A DNA stretch of 64,000 nucleotides from positions 8,809 through 72,808 of the forward strand of contig JBLIRK010000008.1 in NCBI GenBank assembly GCA_048569615.1. Reading direction: 5' to 3'. Positions 25,437-34,800 of the stretch are shown here, piece by piece (positions within the stretch are counted from its first letter, which is position 1; every line of letters begins with the position of its first letter). The position numbers were made by a program, and so were the translations under genes. The notes under the pieces were generated by a model. That model ran no database searches and was not told the origin of the DNA. It was given only the letters and a program-made list of their open reading frames with translations. Source of the DNA: JAYEPK01 sp048569615 (GTDB lineage Archaea; Thermoplasmatota; Penumbrarchaeia; Penumbrarchaeales; Penumbrarchaeaceae).

Positions 25437-27182
25437 ATGTTTCGAATAAGGCGAATCAATGACTGGACAACCCCCTACAATAGGGCAGCTGTTCGAAGGG
25501 TTCAGGAGATGATAAGGGATCATTTCCAGGATGAGCGGGAGGAGAATATTCTTAAAATCCCTTCATCCCTTCATGACCCTATCCTGTTGAAATACAGGTC
25601 TATAATATTTATTGCCGAAGGTTCAAATAACGAGATTCTAGGTGCCGCCATAATGCTACATTTCCCAGATATCAAGTTCTGCTACCTTGATTATATCTTC
25701 TCATCTTCATGGAGGGCCGGACGAGGAATCGGAAGCGCTTTGTATGAAAGAATCAGGTATGAAGCTCGATCCTTAAAATGCCACGGGATCTTTCTAGAAT
25801 GCCTTCAGGAATCAGTACATGCCGAACCTGATCCAGAAATTCGGAGACAGAATATTGCCCGCTTAAAGTTCTATGAAAAATATGGAGCAAGACCCATAAT
25901 TAACACAAAATACGAAACACCATTAGAACCAGAAGATCGGAATCCTCCTTACCTGATATACGATGATCTTGGTCAGAACAGACGTTTGAGAAAAGGGGAA
26001 GCACGCGAAATCGTCAGAACGATTCTCGAAAGAAAGTATAAAGGTCTTTGCTCCCCTGGATATGTGGATATGGTAACTAATTCCATCTTGGATAATCCTG
26101 TGCGAATCCGCGAGCCAAAATATGTTAAGGATGGGAAGATCATCCCTTTGAAATCGGATGTTCCGAGAGACCAATTGATTCCTCTTATCGTAAACGATAA
26201 ACACGAAATACACCATGTGAACGAGAGAGGATATGTAGAATCTCCTGTAAGAATAAAGTCCATCATCAGTGGTCTTGATCAAAGTGGTTACTTTCATAGG
26301 ACATCAGTCAAGAAACACGGAGAATCAGAGATAATCCAAATACATGATAAAAAATATGTTGATTATTTCAAGAAGATTTGTGGAAAGCTTCCGGAGGGGA
26401 AGTCCATCTATCCTTATGTCTTCCCTCTCAGGAACAGAACCAAACCACCAAAGGAACTGCTCGTAAAGGCCGGTTACTTCTGCATAGATACGTTCACACC
26501 ACTTAACAGGAACGCTTACCTGGCTGCAAGGAGGGCAGTTGATTGTTCACTCACTGGAGCTGAAATGCTACTTGATGGAGAGATGATTTCTTACGCCCTC
26601 GTCAGGCCACCCGGTCATCACGCAGGTAAGGATTATTTCGGGGGTTTCTGCTACTTCAATTCCAACGCTGTTGCGGCCAACAGATTGTCACGGGAAGGAA
26701 AAGTGGCCATTCTCGATATCGATTATCACCACGGAAACGGACAACAGGATATCTTCTACGACAGAGATGATGTATTGACCATATCAATACATGGACACCC
26801 GAGTTTTGCTTACCCATATTTTACCGGTTTCAAGAATGAGATAGGAGAAGGAAATGGATACGGTTTCAACAAGAACATTCCTCTATCTGAAAATCTGAAA
26901 GAACATGAATATCGGGATGCGTTGAAGTCAGCGATAAAAATCATCGATATGTTCCATCCGGATTACCTTGTTGTTGCATTCGGAATGGACACAGCAAAAG
27001 GTGATCCTACCGGAACATGGGATCTTTCTGCAAAAGAGTTCGAAAGAAATGGAAAGATGATCGGTTCTTTAAAGAAACAGACTCTGGTCGTTCAGGAAGG
27101 AGGGTACAGGACCAGGAACCTCGGTTCCAATGCGAGGTATTTTTTCAAAGGTCTCTTCGAGGGACTATACACGACCGATTGA
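25437..27182 (+). CDS. GNAT acetyltransferase fused to HDAC/acetylpolyamine-amidohydrolase-type deacetylase
   Basis: 581 residues. Residues 1-165 form a GNAT N-acetyltransferase with the acetyl-CoA loop WRAGRGIGSALYERI (92-106) and FYEKYGARPI. A linker of about 80 residues follows. Residues about 255-581 are a class II/acetylpolyamine-amidohydrolase-like deacetylase: RPPGHHAG (His394, His395), DIDYHHGNG with zinc ligands Asp429 and His431, GMDTAKGDP with the third ligand Asp518, and QEGGYR with Tyr557. All catalytic residues look intact in both halves. One chain could therefore add and remove acetyl groups on lysine side chains or polyamines. Base composition is visibly more A+T-rich than in the GDH genes on both sides. 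An ATTAATAC element about 30 bp upstream suggests a leaderless start. Confidence 0.92.
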   Translation: MFRIRRINDWTTPYNRAAVRRVQEMIRDHFQDEREENILKIPSSLHDPILLKYRSIIFIAEGSNNEILGAAIMLHFPDIKFCYLDYIFSSSWRAGRGIGSALYERIRYEARSLKCHGIFLECLQESVHAEPDPEIRRQNIARLKFYEKYGARPIINTKYETPLEPEDRNPPYLIYDDLGQNRRLRKGEAREIVRTILERKYKGLCSPGYVDMVTNSILDNPVRIREPKYVKDGKIIPLKSDVPRDQLIPLIVNDKHEIHHVNERGYVESPVRIKSIISGLDQSGYFHRTSVKKHGESEIIQIHDKKYVDYFKKICGKLPEGKSIYPYVFPLRNRTKPPKELLVKAGYFCIDTFTPLNRNAYLAARRAVDCSLTGAEMLLDGEMISYALVRPPGHHAGKDYFGGFCYFNSNAVAANRLSREGKVAILDIDYHHGNGQQDIFYDRDDVLTISIHGHPSFAYPYFTGFKNEIGEGNGYGFNKNIPLSENLKEHEYRDALKSAIKIIDMFHPDYLVVAFGMDTAKGDPTGTWDLSAKEFERNGKMIGSLKKQTLVVQEGGYRTRNLGSNARYFFKGLFEGLYTTD

Positions 27183-27263
27183 TCCCTTTATGCTTGAAAA
27201 TTCCCTAGGTAACATCTGGAAATATGGGAGTTTTCCGAGGGGGTTTTACTCCAAGAAGGTACT

Positions 27264-27403
27264 GTTTAAATAGAAAAACTTGTTTTCAGGTTCGACCCCA
27301 AGCTCCTCCAGGAGGAGTAAAAGGGTACAATTTCCCCCTGGCCCTCTGCTCCGCAGCAGGGTCCGCCTTGATGCGGATGGCGGGGATAAAGGAGGTATAT
27401 AAC
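27264..27403 (+). promoter_or_regulatory. TATA box and structured leader of the second glutamate dehydrogenase
   Basis: GTTTAAATAG at 27264-27273 is the likely TATA box, giving a leader of about 110 nt, long for this genome. It contains a perfect CTCCTCC-A-GGAGGAG palindrome (27303-27317), a second hairpin with stem CTCTGCT/AGCAGGG (27344-27361) and a strong Shine-Dalgarno AAAGGAGGT at 27388-27396. The first arm (CTCCTCC) is complementary to the Shine-Dalgarno, so alternative pairing could hide it. An open frame runs through the leader but codes nothing recognisable. Confidence 0.45.
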
Positions 27404-28738
27404 ATGGACGTCGATCAATTCATGGATTGGGTTATAACAAAGAACCCTGGCGAGAAGGAATTCCACCAGGCTGTCAAAGAGGTTGCCGAGTCGGTCCAGC
27501 CGGTTCTCAAGAAGAATCCCGAATACGAGAGGTACAAGATCCTCGAGAGGATGGTAGAGCCAGAGAGACAGATCATCTTCAGGGTTCCCTGGATGGACGA
27601 TAGAGGTGAGATGCAGGTCAACAGGGGTTTCAGGATCGAATTCAATTCGGCCATCGGACCTTACAAGGGCGGACTAAGGTTCCATCCCTCTGTTTACGTA
27701 GGCATCATCAAGTTCCTTGGCTTCGAGCAGATCTTCAAGAACTCCCTGACCGGGCTGCCAATCGGAGGGGGCAAGGGTGGCTCCGACTTCGATCCCAAGG
27801 GCAAGTCGGACATGGAGGTCATGAGGTTCTGCCAGAGCTTCATGTCGGAACTGTTCAGGCACATCGGACCCAACACGGATGTCCCCGCCGGCGACATTGG
27901 CGTGGGCGGCAGGGAGATAGGCTACATGTACGGACAGTACAAGAAGCTCACCAACAAGTTCGAATCCGTGCTCACCGGCAAGGGTGTCAACTGGGGAGGC
28001 TCCCTGGTCAGACCCGAGGCTACCGGATACGGCGCGGTCTATTTCGCAGAGGAGATGCTGAAGACAAGAGGAGAATCCTTCCAGGGCAAGACCGTCACCG
28101 TTTCAGGTTCCGGGAACGTGGCCCAATATGCGGTCCAGAAGGTCAACCAGCTCGGCGGAAAGGCAGTTACGCTCTCCGATTCCGGCGGCTACATCTACGA
28201 TCCCGACGGCATCACCGGCGAGAAGTGGGACTTCGTAATGGACCTCAAGAACGTCAAAAGGGGAAGGATCTCCGAATATGCCGAGAAGTTCGGTGTGGAC
28301 TACATCCCCGGAAAGAGGCCGTGGGAGATCGCTTGTGACGTAGCGCTCCCCTCCGCCACCCAGAACGAGATCAACCTGGACGAGGCGAAGATGCTGGTCA
28401 ACAACGGATGCATCGCTGTCTCGGAGGGTGCCAACATGCCCACGGTCCCGGAGGGGGTCGATTACTTCGTCGAGAACGGTGTTCTCTTCGGACCCGCAAA
28501 GGCAGCCAATGCAGGTGGAGTAGCTACCTCCGGACTCGAGATGGCCCAGAACCACGTCGGTCTTGCATGGACCTTCGAGAAGGTGGACCAGGAGCTCCAC
28601 CAGATCATGGTCAACATCCACAAGAACGCATGGGATGCGGCCGAGAAATACGGGCACAAGGGCAACCTCGTTGTCGGTGCCAATATTGCCGGCTTCATAA
28701 AGGTAGCCGACTCCATGATAGACCAGGGCCTGGTCTGA
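27404..28738 (+). CDS. gdhA: Glutamate dehydrogenase, NADP-dependent bacterial-type
   Basis: 444 residues from ATG 27404, matching the 447-residue hexameric GDH of E. coli type; the open frame reaches 60 codons further upstream but that part is the leader. Conserved segments: VPWMDDRGEMQVNRGFRIEFNSAIGPYKGG, GLPIGGGKGGSDFDPKGKS, GPNTDVPAGDIGVGGREIGYM, GVNWGGSLVRPEATGYG and the dinucleotide loop VSGSGNVAQYA. This type usually works in the assimilatory direction with NADPH, which would complement the catabolic-looking GDH upstream. High codon bias (few rare codons) suggests strong expression. Followed by an intrinsic-like terminator. Confidence 0.96.
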   Translation: MDVDQFMDWVITKNPGEKEFHQAVKEVAESVQPVLKKNPEYERYKILERMVEPERQIIFRVPWMDDRGEMQVNRGFRIEFNSAIGPYKGGLRFHPSVYVGIIKFLGFEQIFKNSLTGLPIGGGKGGSDFDPKGKSDMEVMRFCQSFMSELFRHIGPNTDVPAGDIGVGGREIGYMYGQYKKLTNKFESVLTGKGVNWGGSLVRPEATGYGAVYFAEEMLKTRGESFQGKTVTVSGSGNVAQYAVQKVNQLGGKAVTLSDSGGYIYDPDGITGEKWDFVMDLKNVKRGRISEYAEKFGVDYIPGKRPWEIACDVALPSATQNEINLDEAKMLVNNGCIAVSEGANMPTVPEGVDYFVENGVLFGPAKAANAGGVATSGLEMAQNHVGLAWTFEKVDQELHQIMVNIHKNAWDAAEKYGHKGNLVVGANIAGFIKVADSMIDQGLV

Positions 28739-28759
28739 TCATAAACATTTTTTTCTTCC

Positions 28760-28787
28760 GGGGCTCCTTCGGGGGCCCCTTTTTTTT
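28760..28787 (+). terminator. UUCG-capped hairpin plus T8 terminator
   Basis: GGGGCTCC-TTCG-GGGGCCCC (8-bp stem with one G-T pair, extra-stable UUCG loop) followed at once by eight T residues, 21 bp after the GDH stop. It is a textbook rho-independent terminator in form. Its T-run overlaps the stop codon of the convergent gene on the other strand. Confidence 0.9.
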
Positions 28788-31767
28788 AAAATGGGATCTC
28801 TTCTTTTTGCCTCAGGAATATTATTCCCTTACCGGACCTACCATCGACCTTGACCATTAGCGGGTCTTCGAGCTCGATATGGACCACTCTTCCCTCGGTA
28901 TGTCCCCTGTGAGACCTCAGCCAATCCCAGTCGATCTTCTGTCTCCTGTTCATATGGTCGATGGAGAAGTACGGGATCCCCAGGGAAGTGATGTTATGGA
29001 AGAAGTGGGTCCCGTGGGACGGATCTATCCTGTAATCCGGGAAGGAGACCTCCACGATCGCCCTTGCAGAGGATATCTGGTCCCACTCGACGGGTATACC
29101 TAAAAAGCGGTCCTGGGTTCCCCAACGCCCGGGTCCTATGAGAATATACGGCACACCTCCGAGCTCCTTGTTTACCTTTCCGACATCCTTTGCGATATCG
29201 ACCGTCCTCGTTTTGTCGAACTTCCCTGGATCGACATAAACAACATCCCTGATCCTCTCGATCACACCGTTCCCGAGAGCCTTATCCGTGTAGAGGAAGG
29301 CATTTTCGATCTGGTCATCGGTGATCTTGACCTGCCTTCTCTCCTTCAAAGTGACGAGGGGGCGGATCTGGACTATATAGAACTTAGGCTCGCCTTTCTC
29401 ATCAAAGGAGCCCGCGAACTCGATCTCCACATGCCTTCCCATACCCTTCCGTCCGATATCGAGCATCGTCCTCAATATATCCACAAGTGGAACACGTCCG
29501 TATTTCAGTATACCTGCGAAGGTGATCAGCCTGGGGCCGGGATGGCTTGTCCCGTCCCTCAATCTATTATCGGCTGCTATATAGGTGGATGCCAGATAAT
29601 CGAGAGTTCCATCCCTTTCCGCCTTCGAAACGGAAAGTTTCACCAAAGTCACATCCTCGCCTTTCTTAAGGTCGTAGCAGACATCATGCTCCATGTCCAG
29701 TGAGTAGAAATGGGTCTGAGAGTTTGCCATGACCTCATCGGGACCGGTGAAACCCGGAATTACCCCGGGATGCTCCGGGGAGAAGCTCAGCACCTTCTCG
29801 CCCTCAACAACGACCCTGCCCAGACCGAGGGCAACGCTTGCTATTCCCTCCTCCCTCTGTAATGGAGCGACAGGATAGAAATTATTAGACTGGGCAACCC
29901 CCGAGAACAGCGGGTAAAATCTGCCCCCGAAACGGTTTCCAACCAGCTTCTGGATGACCACGGCCATCTTGTCCTCCTCGGAGATATGGACAGTTGTCTG
30001 TATGTAGGCCCTCGCGGCTTTATAGTAGGTAGAAGCGTAGACGAGCTTGATCGCCTGGCAGAGCTGCTCGAGCCTGGCTTCCTCCTCACCGCAGCTGTTG
30101 GGGAGCATGTAGGTCGAATAGATACCTGCAAAGGGCTGGTTCTGGGAATCCTCCAGAAGGGAGGAGGACCTGACCGCAATAGGTACATTGACGTTTTTGA
30201 GGTATTTCCTCAGTGACTCCCTTATCTCCTCGGGAAGCTTTCCGTTGAGGAATGATATGGAGATCTCCTCGTCCGGGGGAGGATCGTGCAGCATCTCATG
30301 GAGATCGTTGTCGGTTAGGAACTTGTCGAATACATCCGTCCCTATCACAAGGGTGTCAGGTATCCCGATCCTGCAACCCTTTATTCGGCTCTTGAGGCCG
30401 CTCTGATGAAGAAGTGCGGAAAGGAACGCTATCCCCCTGCCCTTTCCACCTAGGGAGCCGCTACCAAGCCTGGTCATGGTCCCCTCGAACTCGAACCTCT
30501 GACGGTCGAAATCGATTATGAGTCCCATCTGCTTTCTTCGCTTGCTCTCCTTTATCTCTTTTAAAAGGTACTCCCTGATCTCCTCGGTATTCCGGAAATC
30601 GGTGACCTTCTTCGGCCTAAGTCTGAGTGCCAGCTCCACTTCCTGCCTTGCGATCAACCATTTGGAGAACTCGTTTGCCCTACCGTGGAAGTTGATGGAT
30701 TCCGCGGGGACCCTCTTCAGGACCTCAGTGAATTCGTCTATGTCAGTTGCCCTACCCACCTCGGTCCCATCAGGCAACTGAAATACGAAGGCGCCGAAGC
30801 CTAGGTTCCTGTTGAAGAACTCCCTGAGCTCATGGAGCATTGTGTCCGAATTCTTGTATATGAAGGGGAGCCCCATCGCATCCGCTTTATCCTTGTGTTC
30901 GATCTTGGAGGATTGAAGCAGGACCGGTATGTCCTCTCCGATCTCTTGGGCAAGCTGGAAGCCGGCTTCTTCCTCGTGCTCGCCTCCCTTGGCGTAGGAG
31001 ATGTCTGTGATCACACCTATCATGTACTTGCTGTATCCATTGATGATGTCCATCGCCTCGTCATAGTTCCTTGCCAGGAGGATCTTGGGTCTCGCACGCT
31101 TGCGCAGCATCTTCTCGTGCTCGTTCAGGCCTTCCGTTATCAAGGCCTGGGTCTGGCGCAGGGTCTCCGTGTAGATTATCGGAAGGAAGATCGAATAGAA
31201 CCTTGGATTGTTCTCAACAACAAGTATGATCCTGACCCTCTCCGTTCGGATGTCCTGGTCCACGTTCTTTTTATCCTCCAGGAACTTGGTCATGACCATC
31301 AGTAGAGTGGCGTCTCCGTTCCAGAAGAAGGTGTAATCGATGGAGTCGGGATCGTTCTGCATCCCGAACTGCTTTAAATCGCCCATATCGGTGAGCAACA
31401 GCACAACGGGAATGTCCCTGATAGCCTTGGCACTCTTTCCGAACTCAACAGGGTCCATGTCGGAGATCCTTGCCATGGTGATGATCATGTCGTATCTAGA
31501 ATTTCGGAGCTCTTCCAGGGCATCGCTTCCGGATGAGACTCTTATCACCTGGGGAGGGAAGGGGAGCGCAAGCTCCCTGTATTCTTCCGACAGTTGTTCG
31601 AATATAAGGCCGTCCTCCTCCAGGGTGAAGGCGTCGTAGAGGGTGGACACGAGCAGGATCTTGCTCACCCTGTGCTTCATCAGGTCGTAGAAGTCGTGGA
31701 AACCGGGCCTGTAATCGGCATTGTAGTCTATGTCATCCGCCGCCAGGTCGCCCTTACCGTCATCCAT
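28786..31767 (-). CDS. PEP-synthase/PPDK-like ATP-grasp protein with receiver-like N-terminal domains
   Basis: About 993 residues from ATG 31767, chosen because a TATA-like TTTTATTCTA lies 26 bp upstream; the frame extends 21 codons further. The N-terminal 350 residues look like two response-regulator receiver domains (KILLVSTLYDAFTLEEDG, YDMIITMARISDMDPVEF, then RIILVVENNPRFYS and GVITDISYAKGGE). The rest is a pyruvate-phosphate-dikinase-type PEP/pyruvate-binding ATP-grasp domain: GSLGGKGRGIAFL, PIAVRSSSLLEDSQNQPFAGIYSTY, VEIEFAGSFDEKG and FYIVQIRPL. The swivelling phosphohistidine domain and TIM-barrel of true PpsA are absent; instead there is a conserved-looking C-terminal region with GPGRWGTQDRFLGIPVEW and PSHGTHFFHN. 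It therefore probably transfers phosphate or regulates rather than making PEP. Similar architectures occur in Bacteroidetes. Confidence 0.85.
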   Translation of the reverse strand: MDDGKGDLAADDIDYNADYRPGFHDFYDLMKHRVSKILLVSTLYDAFTLEEDGLIFEQLSEEYRELALPFPPQVIRVSSGSDALEELRNSRYDMIITMARISDMDPVEFGKSAKAIRDIPVVLLLTDMGDLKQFGMQNDPDSIDYTFFWNGDATLLMVMTKFLEDKKNVDQDIRTERVRIILVVENNPRFYSIFLPIIYTETLRQTQALITEGLNEHEKMLRKRARPKILLARNYDEAMDIINGYSKYMIGVITDISYAKGGEHEEEAGFQLAQEIGEDIPVLLQSSKIEHKDKADAMGLPFIYKNSDTMLHELREFFNRNLGFGAFVFQLPDGTEVGRATDIDEFTEVLKRVPAESINFHGRANEFSKWLIARQEVELALRLRPKKVTDFRNTEEIREYLLKEIKESKRRKQMGLIIDFDRQRFEFEGTMTRLGSGSLGGKGRGIAFLSALLHQSGLKSRIKGCRIGIPDTLVIGTDVFDKFLTDNDLHEMLHDPPPDEEISISFLNGKLPEEIRESLRKYLKNVNVPIAVRSSSLLEDSQNQPFAGIYSTYMLPNSCGEEEARLEQLCQAIKLVYASTYYKAARAYIQTTVHISEEDKMAVVIQKLVGNRFGGRFYPLFSGVAQSNNFYPVAPLQREEGIASVALGLGRVVVEGEKVLSFSPEHPGVIPGFTGPDEVMANSQTHFYSLDMEHDVCYDLKKGEDVTLVKLSVSKAERDGTLDYLASTYIAADNRLRDGTSHPGPRLITFAGILKYGRVPLVDILRTMLDIGRKGMGRHVEIEFAGSFDEKGEPKFYIVQIRPLVTLKERRQVKITDDQIENAFLYTDKALGNGVIERIRDVVYVDPGKFDKTRTVDIAKDVGKVNKELGGVPYILIGPGRWGTQDRFLGIPVEWDQISSARAIVEVSFPDYRIDPSHGTHFFHNITSLGIPYFSIDHMNRRQKIDWDWLRSHRGHTEGRVVHIELEDPLMVKVDGRSGKGIIFLRQKEEIPF

Positions 31768-31786
31768 GGATGTGAAGGAGGATATT

Positions 31787-31801
31787 AGAATAAAAATACT
31801 T
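31787..31801 (-). promoter_or_regulatory. TATA box of the PEP-synthase-like gene
   Basis: Minus-strand AGTATTTTTATTCTA centred about 26 bp before ATG 31767, the spacing of a leaderless archaeal mRNA. No Shine-Dalgarno precedes that ATG. Confidence 0.6.
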
Positions 31802-31887
31802 GTGATGGACCGCAGACGCAGCTTCTTCACATGTACCGATAATTATAATAATCATCTATGAAACTGGAAGATCGCGGGTGAGAGGTA

Positions 31888-34800
31888 ATGAGGAGTATAT
31901 GCTTTACAGCTGCTCTCCTGCTTTCAACCTTGTTAGTTCTAGGTCTGAACCTGTCCGAGGATGTGAATGTCTTATCGGAGGAACCGACCATCCGGGGGCC
32001 GGTGCGCTCGCCGGAAGGATACGAATTTCATGATCCCATAGAGATCGAGAGCAACACCGACCTGATATCAAAGGCTTCATCCGAGGGATGGCCGGGATCT
32101 GGAACGGAAACAAACCCAATAATCATATCAGGTTATGCCTTCGAGGTATCCATATACTATCCGGGGATAAAAATTGGATATACTGACCTACATATCATGA
32201 TCAATGGATGCTATTTTTGGAACAGGACATATTTTACAGGGGCGGAACTGTATCTTTTTGGCTCAGGCATCCATATTGCAAGTTCCAGCAATATTTCAAT
32301 CATAGATTCAGTATTCACTGAACTTGAAAGAGGCATAGATTGCTACGGTGCAAAGTATGTTGCGGTTGTGAATTGCATTATCAATGATGCAGGATACGGT
32401 ATCAAAGCGGAGTATTCAAACCATATTTCCATATCGAACAACACAATGGATGGTCAACAGAATTACTGTATATCTATGAATGATGTTCAGAATTTAAGTA
32501 TAAAAGGAAACAGAATGGAACCGTCTTCCTGCTGCCTTGCATTATCATCGACCTATGACTGCTTCATTGAGGACAATGAGCTTTCGAACGATATCGATAC
32601 GAGCTTGTGCTCGATCTCCGGTGGATCGATCCTTGTTCGTAACAATACTTTCACATCGGGCAATAATAATGGAGTGTATTTCTCAACAATCTATGGTACA
32701 ATTGTAATCCAATCCAACAGGTTCATAGATTTTCGGGGATCTGCCCTTCAATGGAGATTGCAATCTTTAATTGACCTTTATTGCTACAATAATACCTTCA
32801 TCAATTGCTCCGTTAGCGGAGGATATTTGAGGAATCTTGAAGGACAATCCCATTTTCCAATTAACAACACGGTAAACGGCAGACCTATTCTGCTGATCAC
32901 CGACACTGAGCCCCTTCAGAATGCTCCTGATGCCTGTCAAATATGTGTATCCAGAGCTGAAGATATTGTTCTCGAGAATTACGATCTCAGAGGCGGGTTC
33001 GAAGGACTCCATGCATATAGCTCTCCTGGATTGAACCTAAGGAACAGCACCATCTCGAATATTGAGGGTGTGGGTGCTTATATTTACGACGGTATCGAAA
33101 CGGTGGTGGAGAACTGCAGCTTGAGCGATATTGATGGATATGGCTTGCAGTTCTACACTTACAATAAAGATAGCTCTATCATCATATCGAACACCACTAT
33201 CATGGATATCGAAACAGAACTTTATATTCAGAATACAGATGGGGTGATGATCAGCAACTGCACTTTCAGGAATTCAACCTTCCCTGTTCTGCTCTCCAGT
33301 TCCGATGGGTGCACCATTGAGAACTGCTCCATGGTATCTAACGGGCGTGGAACCCTGATGATGTCCAATTCGGAGAATACCCGCATCATGAACAACACCC
33401 TCCAGGGATGTGGCCTGAGGTTTGAAGGCGGTGAGCGGACCTTCAAGAACCAGTTCATCGATGCCAGCAATACTGTCAACGGAAAGCCGATCATATATAT
33501 CGTGGATTTCCCGGGGAATCCCGCTCCCATTGAATACGAAATGGGGCAGTTGATACTTGTAAGGACAGGGAACTGGGTATTCAGGAATATCTCCATCTCG
33601 AAGGCCGGTGTTCCGCTGGTGACATACAATGCCCATCACCTTTCATTCGAGAACTGCTCGTTCAATGGCTCATTTCACGGTATATCCCTGCAGCAGTCAA
33701 GCGCCAACAACTTCTCCAATTGCACATTTTTTCAAAACGATATCGGAATATATCTCAGTAAATGCGTGAACGGAAATATCTTCTTCAACTGCTCCATATC
33801 CGCAGGGAGAGAAGACCTCTCGGGACCGGGATATCAGAAGTTGGAATACCACGATATCGGCATATTCACTTCTGGATGCTCCGGGACAAATATTGTGAAC
33901 TGCGGCATTTGGGGGTGCAGGTTCGGAGCCGTTCTCGGAGAAAATATGGGCACTATCGAGGGGTGTGACTTCTTCTTCAACTCCGATGCCGACCTCCAGG
34001 ATGTAGGAAGCAATAACCCTAACATAACCCTCAGGAACAATGTGTTCAGGTCCCCGCACGCAGGAGTGTGGCTTCAATATGAAACGCATATGTTCGATAA
34101 TAAGTTCGAGAACTGCGCCCTCCACATCGATTCTGCGGTATATCACAAACCTTTGAAGCTGGAGATCCCGAAATCGAACACTGTCAACGGACTCCCCATC
34201 CTCTACCTGGCCGAGACGGACCTGAAGACGGGAGCAGTGGAGGGGGATTACGGCCAGATCATATTCTATAAGGTCTATAATGCATATCTTAACGATACCC
34301 ACTTCCGAAATTATGACACTCCTCTTTCCCTGTATTATTGCAACTCCATCATCATTACAAACTCCTCATTCGAAGGCTCCTTCTACTACGGCATCCGGAA
34401 TGTCTTCGGAAGGAGCGTGGACATCTTGAACTGCAGTTTCAGCTCCAACACCATCGGATTGGTTGATAGAGAATCTGATTATGGAGCCATCTCATGGAAT
34501 TCCTTCGAGAAAAATGGAGAGGGCATCAATATTTACAACGGCGAATGTCACACAGTCAACCTGAACAGGTTCGTGGATAATTCTGGGTATGCTGTGAACT
34601 CGAGCTGGTCCTATGGTTGCTGGATATATCATAACCTCTTCTCGAACAACAACCTGGCAGGGGATTTTCAAGTTTTCGAAAATGCCGGATACTTCAGGAA
34701 CCAATACTATCATACTATGACATCCACCGGCAACTATTGGAGCGATTGGGACACGCCGGATGAGGATTTCAACGGCATAGTGGATTACTCCTACTCCTGT

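Noticed and set aside
27224..27403. 60-codon N-terminal extension of the second glutamate dehydrogenase
   Set aside because: The sequence is unlike any GDH N-terminus, includes the TATA box and leader hairpins, and a strong ribosome site precedes ATG 27404, which gives the normal family length.
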